A DNA stretch of 47,212 bases from CAVALG01 sp963630555. GTDB taxonomy: Bacteria; Bacillota; Clostridia; Oscillospirales; Acutalibacteraceae. The translations under genes were made by a program, and so were the position numbers. The notes under the pieces were generated by a model. The model made no database searches and was not told where the DNA came from. It worked only from the letters and a program-made list of their open reading frames with translations. Shown piece by piece: positions 7,211-15,400 of this stretch. Positions within the stretch are counted from its first letter, which is position 1. The number at the start of each line of letters is the position of its first letter. The DNA lies in contig CAVGND010000011.1 in NCBI GenBank assembly GCA_963630555.1, forward strand, positions 1 to 47,212. Direction: 5' to 3'.

Positions 7211-8689
7211 TTAATAAAGGCTTTTGATTCTTCTTACAGGCTCGCAGGTATAATTTACACCGAGTTTTTTCAAAACATGCTCGTCCGCCTCGCAAAGGAT
7301 TACCGAAGAATGAAGTTCGGCGCCCTTTAAACGCGAAATTGTGTTAAGTGCATGACTCGCCTGCGGATTTACAATAGCACTGCTTGAAAGCGCTATCAAC
7401 ATTTCGTTGGAATCCAAATGTGAAGTAACGGAATTGAGTATTTCCCGCTTCAACTTTATAATCGGTTCGATTATGGATTGCGAAAGCAACGGTACATCGT
7501 CGTTTATTTTTGCCATGACCTTCATCGCGTTTAGCAATGCCGCCGAAACCGAGCCTAAAAGGTCGCTTGACTTGCCCGTTACAACCGTTCCGTCATCTAA
7601 TTCTATCGCGACAGCGTGAGCACCGGATTTTTCCGCCTTCTCAAGCGCATATTTAACAACCTTGCGGTCACCGGTGGTTACCCCTGCCTGCTGCATTATT
7701 GATTCAACTTTGGTGACTGCGTTTTCACCAACCCTGCCCATAAGTTTATCACAGCACACTTTATAATATCTGCGGATTATTTCGGCACGGGCGGCGTCAC
7801 ATACCGCATCATCGTCAAATATACAATTTCCTGCCATATTAACACCCATATCGGTAGGCGAATTATAGGGGCTTTTTCCCGAAATCTTTTCAAGCATCGC
7901 TTTAAGCAGGGGGAACGCTTCGACATCACGGTTGTAATTTACAGTCATTTTTCCGTATGTTTCAAGATGGAACGGATCAATCATATTAAGGTCGTTAAGA
8001 TCAGCGGTTGCCGCTTCATACGCAAGGTTTACGGGATGCTTGAGGGGTAAATTCCAAATCGGGAATGTTTCAAACTTAGCATAACCCGCAGTCACGCCGC
8101 GCTTATGCTCGTGGTAAAGTTGAGAAAGACAGGTAGCTAACTTTCCGCTTCCCGGGCCCGGCGCCGTAACAATAACAAGCGGTCTTGCTGTTTCTATGTA
8201 CTCGTTTCTGCCGTATCCCTCATCACTTACGATGAAAGGAATATTATTTGGGTAGCCCACGATAGGATAATGAAGATAAACCTTTATGCCGAGGTTTGTG
8301 AGTTTTTTCTTAAAAACATCCGCCGCATATTGACCCGCATACTGCGTCATAACAACGCTGCTTACATAAAGCCCCATATTTTTAAAAGCGCTTATAAGGC
8401 GAACCACATCGTGCTCATATGAAATTCCGAGATCGCCCCTGATCTTGTTTTTTTCAATATCACCGGCATTTATTGCGATAACTATTTCCGCACAGTCTGA
8501 TAAATGCAAAAGCATTTTTATTTTACTGTCGGGCAAAAATCCCGGCAAAACACGGGAAGCGTGGTAATCGTCAAACAACTTGCCGCCGAGTTCAAGATAC
8601 AGTTTACCGTTAAACTTGTTTATACGCTCTTGAATATGCTCGGACTGCATTTTTAAGTATTTATCATTATCAAAGCCCAAATTCATCAT
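7211..8689 (-). CDS. DUF1846 (UPF0371) family protein
   Basis: A 492-residue protein that matches the DUF1846 family over its full length. It starts LGFDNDKYLKMQSEHIQERI and contains KLYLELGGKLFDDYHASRVL near residue 30. A glycine-rich GPGSGK motif near residue 177 resembles a nucleotide-binding loop. LNMIDPFHLETYGKMTVNYN lies near residue 244. Structural-genomics work on relatives shows a multi-domain fold, but no reaction is established. It starts at either of two adjacent ATG codons. The GH2 gene follows with only 14 nt between, a possible link to sugar metabolism. Confidence 0.85.
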   Translation of the reverse strand: MMNLGFDNDKYLKMQSEHIQERINKFNGKLYLELGGKLFDDYHASRVLPGFLPDSKIKMLLHLSDCAEIVIAINAGDIEKNKIRGDLGISYEHDVVRLISAFKNMGLYVSSVVMTQYAGQYAADVFKKKLTNLGIKVYLHYPIVGYPNNIPFIVSDEGYGRNEYIETARPLVIVTAPGPGSGKLATCLSQLYHEHKRGVTAGYAKFETFPIWNLPLKHPVNLAYEAATADLNDLNMIDPFHLETYGKMTVNYNRDVEAFPLLKAMLEKISGKSPYNSPTDMGVNMAGNCIFDDDAVCDAARAEIIRRYYKVCCDKLMGRVGENAVTKVESIMQQAGVTTGDRKVVKYALEKAEKSGAHAVAIELDDGTVVTGKSSDLLGSVSAALLNAMKVMAKINDDVPLLSQSIIEPIIKLKREILNSVTSHLDSNEMLIALSSSAIVNPQASHALNTISRLKGAELHSSVILCEADEHVLKKLGVNYTCEPVRRIKSLY

Positions 8690-8762
8690 AAAAAATTATT
8701 CCCTATCCCTTAATATATATTGTGTACAAGTCGGGTACATAATGCCCGAAGAACAGTTGCCT

Positions 8763-9341
8763 TCACCCTACCGTAAGCCGTTCTTTGTTCTTTAAAAACG
8801 TCTTTTCTCCTATTCCCGAAACTTCGGTAATCTGTTCAATATTCTGAAAAGATCCGTAAGAATTTCTGTAATCAATTATTCTTTGTGCCTTGGCATCGCC
8901 AATACCGTAAAGGGTCATTAACTCTTCTTTTCCGGCAGTGTTAATATTAACAACGGCAGTGTTGCTTGCCTTTGTGCTGCTTTTTGAGGCGGTCGTCTGC
9001 GAAGTTGTCACCGATATCGAACTCTGTGAGTCAACAACTGTCGGCTCGCTTGATATATTATCGGATACTGCGGTACTGCTTATCGGGTTCCCGCTTTCCG
9101 ATTCCTTCGGTTCTTCATCTTTTTCCGCATTTTCCGATTCTGTTTTGCTGCTCTTCGCTGAATAAGATTTTGAAAATCCGCTGCCCGAATCTGTCTTTTT
9201 ATATATGCCGACCGTAAAATAAACAATAACGGCAGACAGCGCAAGACAAATTAAAGGCATGATAATTTTATATGGTTTAAAACCCTTCGTATCTTCTCTG
9301 CTTTCCTCAGAGGTATCGGTAAAATCTTTATCCACCTTCAT
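8763..9341 (-). CDS. comEA: ComEA-like helix-hairpin-helix DNA-binding protein
   Basis: A 192-residue protein. The short cytoplasmic N terminus is followed by one membrane helix (about 27-46, IIMPLICLALSAVIVYFTV), a Ser/Thr-rich spacer (50-125), and a C-terminal tandem helix-hairpin-helix domain (about 129-190). Signature stretches are VNINTAGKEELMTLYGIGDA and ITEVSGIGEKTF. This is the domain order of ComEA, the surface DNA receptor of natural transformation. The usual comEB/comEC partners are not in this window. It starts 11 nt after thrS and is probably cotranscribed with it, an unusual partnership. The ribosome-binding site is AGAGGT. Confidence 0.85.
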   Translation of the reverse strand: MKVDKDFTDTSEESREDTKGFKPYKIIMPLICLALSAVIVYFTVGIYKKTDSGSGFSKSYSAKSSKTESENAEKDEEPKESESGNPISSTAVSDNISSEPTVVDSQSSISVTTSQTTASKSSTKASNTAVVNINTAGKEELMTLYGIGDAKAQRIIDYRNSYGSFQNIEQITEVSGIGEKTFLKNKERLTVG

Positions 9342-9352
9342 TTTTATACCTC

Positions 9353-11260
9353 TTATCTTATAACTTTGCTTTCAACATCCTCTGCGGCAAGTGCGGCAAA
9401 GCCGTCAATATCCATTGCGCCTATGTCACCTTCACCTCTGCGCCTTACGGAAACGGTGCCGTTTTCAATTTCTTTGTCACCTATAACAAGCATGTACGGA
9501 ATTTTTTGCAGTTGCGCCTCTCTGAGTTTGTAACCGAGTTTTTCCGAACGGTCATCAACCTCAACACGCAGCCCTGCATTTTCAAGAATTCCCTTAACCT
9601 TATACGAATAATCGTGGTGACGGTCGGAAATCGGGACGATTTTCACCTGTACGGGTGCAAGCCACATCGGGAAAGCACCGGCAAAATGTTCAACAAGTAT
9701 ACCTATAAAACGCTCAATAGATCCGAACGCAACACGGTGAATCATTATCGGTCTGTGTTTTTCACCGTCAGCACCGGTGTATTCGCAGCCGAACCTCAAC
9801 GGTAACTGGAAGTCAAGTTGGATAGTACCGCACTGCCATGTTCTGCCGATTGAGTCTTCAAGGTGAAAATCAATCTTCGGGCCGTAGAATGCACCGTCGC
9901 CCTCATTGACCACGTATTCAAGTCCCAGATCGTCAAGTGCGCCGCGCAGTGCTTCGGTAGCCATTTCCCAATCTTCGTCACTTCCCATACTGTCATCGGG
10001 GCGGGTTGAAAGTTCGACATGATATTTAAAGCCAAACAGGTTATAAACGCTGTCAATAAGTTTTGCGACGCCCTTGATTTCATCGCGTATCTGTTCGGGC
10101 GTCATAAATATATGCGCGTCATCCTGCGTAAAACAACGAACACGCATAAGACCGTGAAGTTGACCGGATTTTTCGTGGCGGTGAACCAAGCCGAGTTCTC
10201 CTATACGAAGCGGCAGGTCACGGTATGAACGCAGTTCGGACTGATAAACAAGTATACCGCCGGGGCAGTTCATAGGTTTGATTGCAAAATCTTCGCCGTC
10301 AATAACGGTTGTATACATATTTTCCTTGTAATGATCCCAGTGCCCCGAAGTTTCCCATAAATGACGGTTTAGCATTATCGGCGTGGATATTTCAAGATAT
10401 CCTGCTTTTTTATGAATTTCACGCCAGTAATCAAGCAGAATGTTTTTAAGCACCATACCCTTAGGCAGGAAGAAGGGGAAGCCGGGGCCCTCCTCACGCA
10501 TCATAAACAGACCCAATTCTTTGCCGAGTTTTCGGTGATCGCGTTTTTTGGCTTCCTCAAGCATATTGAGGTATTCGTCAAGTTCGCTCTTTTTAGGAAA
10601 TGCGGTGCCGTATATTCGCTGGAGCATTTTGTTTTTTTCGTTACCTCTCCAGTAAGCGCCGGCAAGGCTTGTAAGTTTGAATGCCTTAACCGGTTTTGTG
10701 GACATAAGGTGGGGGCCGGCGCAAAGGTCGGTAAATTCACCCTGGGTGTAAAAACTGATCTCGGCGTCTTCCGGCAAGTCTTCAATAAGTTCAACCTTAT
10801 ACGGTTCGTCTTTTTCTTTAAAATACTCTATGGCTTCGGCACGCGGTTTGACGGAACGCACAAGCGGCAGATCTTCACTCACGATTTTAGTCATTTCTTT
10901 TTCTATTTTTGCAAGGTCATCTTCCGTAAGCGGAACATCACGGTCAATATCATAATAAAATCCGTCTGCTACTTTAGGGCCGATTGCGAGTTTGGTATCG
11001 GGGTAAAGTCTTTTTATTGCCTGCGCCATAATGTGGGACGCGGTGTGCCTGAAAGCACCTTTGCCGAAGTCATTGTCAAAGGTCAGTATTTCAAGCGTGC
11101 AATCATCATTTATGGGTGTTCGCAAATCACACTCTTTACCGTCTATTTTAGCGGCACATGCCGCTTTTGCAAGCCCTGCACCGATACTTTCGGCAACCTC
11201 ATAAGGCGTAATGCCGTTATTAAAACTTTTAACGTCGCCTTTCAGATTGATATTAACCAT
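9353..11260 (-). CDS. thrS: Threonine--tRNA ligase
   Basis: A 635-residue class II aminoacyl-tRNA synthetase of normal length. The N terminus is a TGS domain (about 1-60). The second additional domain with the HxxxH editing site follows (FRHTASHIMAQAIKRLYP). The catalytic core contains the zinc-binding residues Cys in PMNCPGG, His in DDAH and His in PIMIHRVAFGS, plus class II motif 2 (LVHRHEKSGQLHGLMRVRCF) and motif 3 (MIHRVAFGSIERFIG). The C-terminal anticodon-binding domain begins near residue 535 (APVQVKIVPISD). The start at 11260 is chosen over an upstream in-frame codon because AGAGG precedes it and the TGS domain begins there. It is controlled by the T-box leader upstream and cotranscribed with comEA. 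Confidence 0.97.
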   Translation of the reverse strand: MVNINLKGDVKSFNNGITPYEVAESIGAGLAKAACAAKIDGKECDLRTPINDDCTLEILTFDNDFGKGAFRHTASHIMAQAIKRLYPDTKLAIGPKVADGFYYDIDRDVPLTEDDLAKIEKEMTKIVSEDLPLVRSVKPRAEAIEYFKEKDEPYKVELIEDLPEDAEISFYTQGEFTDLCAGPHLMSTKPVKAFKLTSLAGAYWRGNEKNKMLQRIYGTAFPKKSELDEYLNMLEEAKKRDHRKLGKELGLFMMREEGPGFPFFLPKGMVLKNILLDYWREIHKKAGYLEISTPIMLNRHLWETSGHWDHYKENMYTTVIDGEDFAIKPMNCPGGILVYQSELRSYRDLPLRIGELGLVHRHEKSGQLHGLMRVRCFTQDDAHIFMTPEQIRDEIKGVAKLIDSVYNLFGFKYHVELSTRPDDSMGSDEDWEMATEALRGALDDLGLEYVVNEGDGAFYGPKIDFHLEDSIGRTWQCGTIQLDFQLPLRFGCEYTGADGEKHRPIMIHRVAFGSIERFIGILVEHFAGAFPMWLAPVQVKIVPISDRHHDYSYKVKGILENAGLRVEVDDRSEKLGYKLREAQLQKIPYMLVIGDKEIENGTVSVRRRGEGDIGAMDIDGFAALAAEDVESKVIR

Positions 11261-11283
11261 AATAAAAAACCTCTTTCGTTTTA

Positions 11284-11520
11284 AATTAACATAAAAAAAC
11301 TTCATCCCGAAACGGGATGAAGTAAATTACTCCACGGTTCCACCCGGATTGCGCAAAGCGCCCCTTAAAACCTATAACGCGGTTACCGTCAGGCGTTGTT
11401 ACCCGCCTGCACTCAGGGGTGGTTTTCGCCGCACAAACGCTTTAAAACAACCTCTCAGCTATGGCCGTTATCTCTGATTAAAGCGAAACAGGCAGTTACT
11501 GTCCCTTTCAACGATTTTCA
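11284..11520 (-). promoter_or_regulatory. T-box riboswitch (threonyl) upstream of thrS
   Basis: The leader carries the conserved T-box core GGGTGGAACCGTGG (minus strand, 11345-11332). It is followed by an intrinsic terminator, an 11-bp stem ACTTCATCCCG/CGGGATGAAGT at 11299-11323 with a T run at 11292-11298. A stem I region with GCTGAGAGG lies upstream. Two adjacent ACC triplets (minus strand, 11423-11418), preceded by GAAA, are the likely threonine specifier. Uncharged tRNA-Thr should stabilise the antiterminator and allow thrS transcription. The core's TGGA bulge would pair with a tRNA ending UCCA, exactly what the tRNA-Thr at 40662-40737 has. Confidence 0.93.
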
Positions 11521-11527
11521 CATATAC

Positions 11528-11556
11528 ATTTTATTATGAGCACACGGCTTTGTCAA
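11528..11556 (-). promoter_or_regulatory. Promoter of the thrS-comEA operon
   Basis: On the minus strand TTGACA (complement of 11551-11556) and TAAAAT (complement of 11528-11533) are separated by 17 nt, just upstream of the T-box leader. Confidence 0.85.
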
Positions 11557-11604
11557 GTGATTTTGCATAATAAATAACAATTTTTTGTTACTTCTAAATT
11601 GCAA

Positions 11605-11643
11605 GTGAATTCCCAAAGTAAATTCCGCTGTGGAATTTACAAC
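11605..11643 (+). repeat. Palindromic intergenic repeat, copy 1
   Basis: The unit begins GTGAATTCCCAAA and ends in a hairpin with arms GTAAATTCC (11618-11626) and GGAATTTAC (11632-11640). Related copies lie at 38505-38542 (minus), 40835-40861 and 43496-43533. It lies in the 200-nt gap between the thrS promoter and the TetR gene, where no ORF is visible. Confidence 0.65.
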
Positions 11644-11757
11644 AGAAATAATTTTTGTACTTTGCGAAAGATTTTTCTTCAAACCGCTTGAAATTTCGAA
11701 AATTCTGTTATATAATATGTGATATACATATCAATAAATTATGAAGGATTGTTTAAT

Positions 11758-12462
11758 ATGCCTAAAAACGGAATAGCAACAAAGAAGAAAATTTTAACCG
11801 TGTGCGTTCGCCTGTTTTTGGAGCAGGGTTACAAGAACACCACCGTGACCCAGATTACCGAGCAGGCACATGTTACAAGGAACAACTTTCAGTATCTGTT
11901 CCCCACAAAGGACGCCGTTTTGACCGAACTGGCAGGAACGATGTTCGACGGGCAGTTCGGCGTGGCGAAAAGCATTGCAAACGATGATTTGCCGCCGCTT
12001 TACATTTATGCCGTGGAAACCGCTATTCAGCTCACATTAATCGAGTTGAACGAAAATTTGCGGGAAATCTATATTGAAGCCTACACTCAGCCGGATACGG
12101 CGGAATTTATCTATCTGCATACCACTGCGGAACTGAAAAAGATTTTCGGTGCAAGTTTTCCCGATTATACCGACAGCGATTTTTACGAAATGGAAATCGG
12201 CACGTCTGGTCTGATGCGAAATTATATGGCACGGAAATGCGATATTCATTTTCCGCTTGACCATAAAATCAACCGCTTTTTAACTGCTGCAATGCGTGTA
12301 TACAAAGTGCCGGAGGAAGAACTGGAGAAGGTGCTTGCCTTTGTGGCGGAGCTGGATATAAAGGACATCGCAATGAAGGTAATGCACAGCCTGTTTACTA
12401 TGCTCGAAATGAAATTCAACTTCAAGCTGTCGTCCGACAGCGGAACGGAGGGAACACAATGA
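11758..12462 (+). CDS. TetR family transcriptional regulator
   Basis: A 234-residue protein. The N-terminal TetR DNA-binding domain (about 5-55) contains KKKILTVCVRLFLEQGYKNT and TVTQITEQAHVTRNNFQYLF, followed by the usual PTKDAVL after the recognition helix. The C-terminal ligand/dimerisation region is not assignable to a subfamily. The ATG at 11758 has GAAGGA upstream; the preceding in-frame codons have none. Its stop overlaps the ATG of the giant surface protein gene (ATGA), so it is translationally coupled to it and is probably its regulator. Leucine codons are mostly CTG/CTT mixed, shifting to CTG-rich in the partner gene. Confidence 0.9.
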   Translation: MPKNGIATKKKILTVCVRLFLEQGYKNTTVTQITEQAHVTRNNFQYLFPTKDAVLTELAGTMFDGQFGVAKSIANDDLPPLYIYAVETAIQLTLIELNENLREIYIEAYTQPDTAEFIYLHTTAELKKIFGASFPDYTDSDFYEMEIGTSGLMRNYMARKCDIHFPLDHKINRFLTAAMRVYKVPEEELEKVLAFVAELDIKDIAMKVMHSLFTMLEMKFNFKLSSDSGTEGTQ

Positions 12463-15400
12463 AAAAACGAATACTCAGCATCCTGCTCGCACTGTGCATG
12501 GTGATGTCAGCACTGCCACTCACAGTTTTTGCAGAGGAAACGCAAAAGGAAATACACTACGGGGTATGGATAGAGGGCAAAGAGATCACCTCCTCACGGC
12601 TCAGCGAACGGACCGGTTGGTCTTTTGACCCCGAAACCTACACGCTGTACCTGCGCAACTATCAGAACGGTACACTCGGATATGAATGGTTTACCAATAC
12701 CAATAAGCGCAATGGTTACGTACTTATCTATACGGAACAATGGATAGCAAGAAGAGAGCTGACAATACATGTGTCGGGAGAGAACAATTATCTCGGTGAC
12801 GAGACCTTTCCTTATACGGCAACGGCAAAAAATATCTATTACGGTATTTTTGTCAGAGGCAAGCTGACCATCACCGGCGACCCCGGCTCCAAGCTGAAAA
12901 TTTTCACTAACGGAAATGCAATTGTTGCGACGAACGATCTGACGGTCAAGAACAATGTTACAATTGAAGCCACGAGCCTTGACACAACCGTCTACACCAC
13001 CAACAATCTGACAATGGAGGGCTACTCCAGGCTTTACGCAACCTGTACCGGCGTCTACAAGGGCTTGGCGGCAGTGTCTGTGAACGGTGATCTGCATTCG
13101 CTGACCGGTTCGTATCTTGAAGCAAATGCCATCTTCAGAGTACCTTATCATGAACTTTCGGTGTTTTGGTGCATAAATAAACATAACAACGTTATCAGCA
13201 GCGTTTATGTCTATGGCGGTGCCTATATAAACGGCGGCAAGGTACTGACATGTTTCGAAAAGAAAGAGAGCGCGTATGTCACTTGGTTGAATGGTCAAGA
13301 CTTTAAAACATACAGTGAAGAAAGATACGGCACAAGCAAGGCGTTTTTTGCATATTGCATATATATAGACAACGGCGGTGAGCTGAGTGTGTTCTTCGAT
13401 CGACCGGAGGACAAGAGTGCTGAGAATGAGCTGGCTGTCTACTGCCAGGACGAAGCAACGATTTTTGATAAAGACGGAGAAACGCCCAGCAGCATCCATT
13501 TCTACGGCGACGGAGTGTTTCGAGCAGCCATGAATTATATTGATGAGGATGCGGAGGAGTGGGAATGTGCAGCCAAGTCGCGGATAACTTCGGTGAACAG
13601 CACTTTAGGAGTGACCAGAAGAGGCTTCGCCAAGCCCCCGGAGTACAGTCACTACCAAGATTATTATGAGAACCGTGCCTACAAGCACGACGGCATTTAC
13701 CTTTATACGGGAACAACCAAGCGCCCGACGTGGTCCTATTTCGAAGACAGGCTGTTCGAAAACGATATGTTGGATTCAAACAGAACGCTGGAGCTGAGAG
13801 GCATTGTCAAATATAAGCCGCAGCTGGTGCTGACGGCGGAGCCTGGGACCTACACGGTGGACCCGGCTGTGAATAAACATACATATATTGAAAGTCAAAA
13901 TTTCGAAATCCCCGAGATGGTGGTAAAGAAGGGAGCAACGCTGAAGCTGAAATTGTCGAAATCCGAGGTGTTCGTCAATCCCATCACGCTGAAGGGCGGA
14001 ACGCTGGAGATAGCCGCCTACAATCTGACCGTCCAGGGGCTGGATATCCGGGGCTACGGCACCGTGATATTCAACGGCGGCACCGTTTCCGGCAATGTGG
14101 AGAAGTCCGTGAAAATGGTGATAAACAGCGGAAACATCGATGTGCCGGACAATGGAAACGCCGTGGACGAAAACGGAAAAGCAATACATAAGTACACCTA
14201 TCAGGCGTACGCGGAGGACAAATTCAGCAAGCCGCTGCAGGTGAAGCTTATTACCGGCAACGACAACTTCACCCATTACAATCTGAATGCACCGAATTTC
14301 CATACGGGGGCGAATGGCGAAAAGCTGCTCTATCTCTGGCTGGACAGGAGCGACCGCCCGCTGCTGCTGTACGCACAAGATCCGACGAAGACCCACGGCC
14401 CTATCCGCTATGAGCGCAGTGAATATGAGGCAACCCTGTATCTGCGGTTCGGCACGAATACCTTCGCGGAACAGACCCATCTCAGTATGCGCAGCAACGA
14501 GGTCGTGGCAGTGAGGGAGGGGCGCAGCGTTAGTCTGTATGCCCTTGATGGCAAGAATGTCCCCACGGATCTGCAAAACATCTATGTGTCCTCGGTGAAA
14601 TGGTATGAGAGCTCCGACGGCGGCCATAGCTTCCGGATGGTGAGCGAAAGCTACGGCGGTGAGGGCGGCGTCAACTACAGCTATACCATCCCGCAGGCGA
14701 CAGGCGAGCAGAACGGATATATCTATCGGGCTGAGGTGACGTATCTCGACAGCGATTTTTCGGAGCCTCTGTCGACGAAAACCATAACCCAGACCTATGA
14801 AGCCACACTCTTTGTGGAGCAGTATCAGCTTACGGCTCCGGACAGATTCGCCGCGGGCGCAAAGGCACGCTTTGAGGTGACAAGCCCCGCGCCCCCGGAG
14901 GGAGTCACTGTAAGCTATCAGTGGCAGACAAGCCTGAACGGCAGCGAATGGACAGACATTGAGGGCGAGACCGGCAGCGTCTATGAGCCGGTGATAACCG
15001 ATGCCATGGACAGAAGGCAGATTCAGGTCGTCATACTGACAAAGCTGCAGGATAATACCATTCTGCGCACCACGCGGGGACCCGTGAGCATCAGTATAAA
15101 TGCCTCTCTGCCAATCATCACCGGGCATCCGCAGGATATCACAAGGCGTGAGTTTGAGCAAGAGGATCCCGGCGATGGATCGGTCAACATCTTCGTTCCT
15201 CCCGCACTTAAAGTAACGGCAACGGGAGAAAATCTCAGCTATCAGTGGCAGCTGAGCACCGACGGCGGGGGAAACTATACGGATATCGCAAATGCCACTG
15301 CGGAGAGCTATAGACTCTGCAGTTTGCCGTCGGATGAGCAAGACGGGTGGCTCTATCGGTGCATCGTATCCAACGAGTTCGGCGCAGTACCGTCCGAGCC

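Noticed and set aside
10412..11284. A 290-residue plus-strand frame
   Set aside because: It is antisense to thrS, rich in Phe/Cys/Val as expected for a shadow frame, and has no ribosome-binding site.
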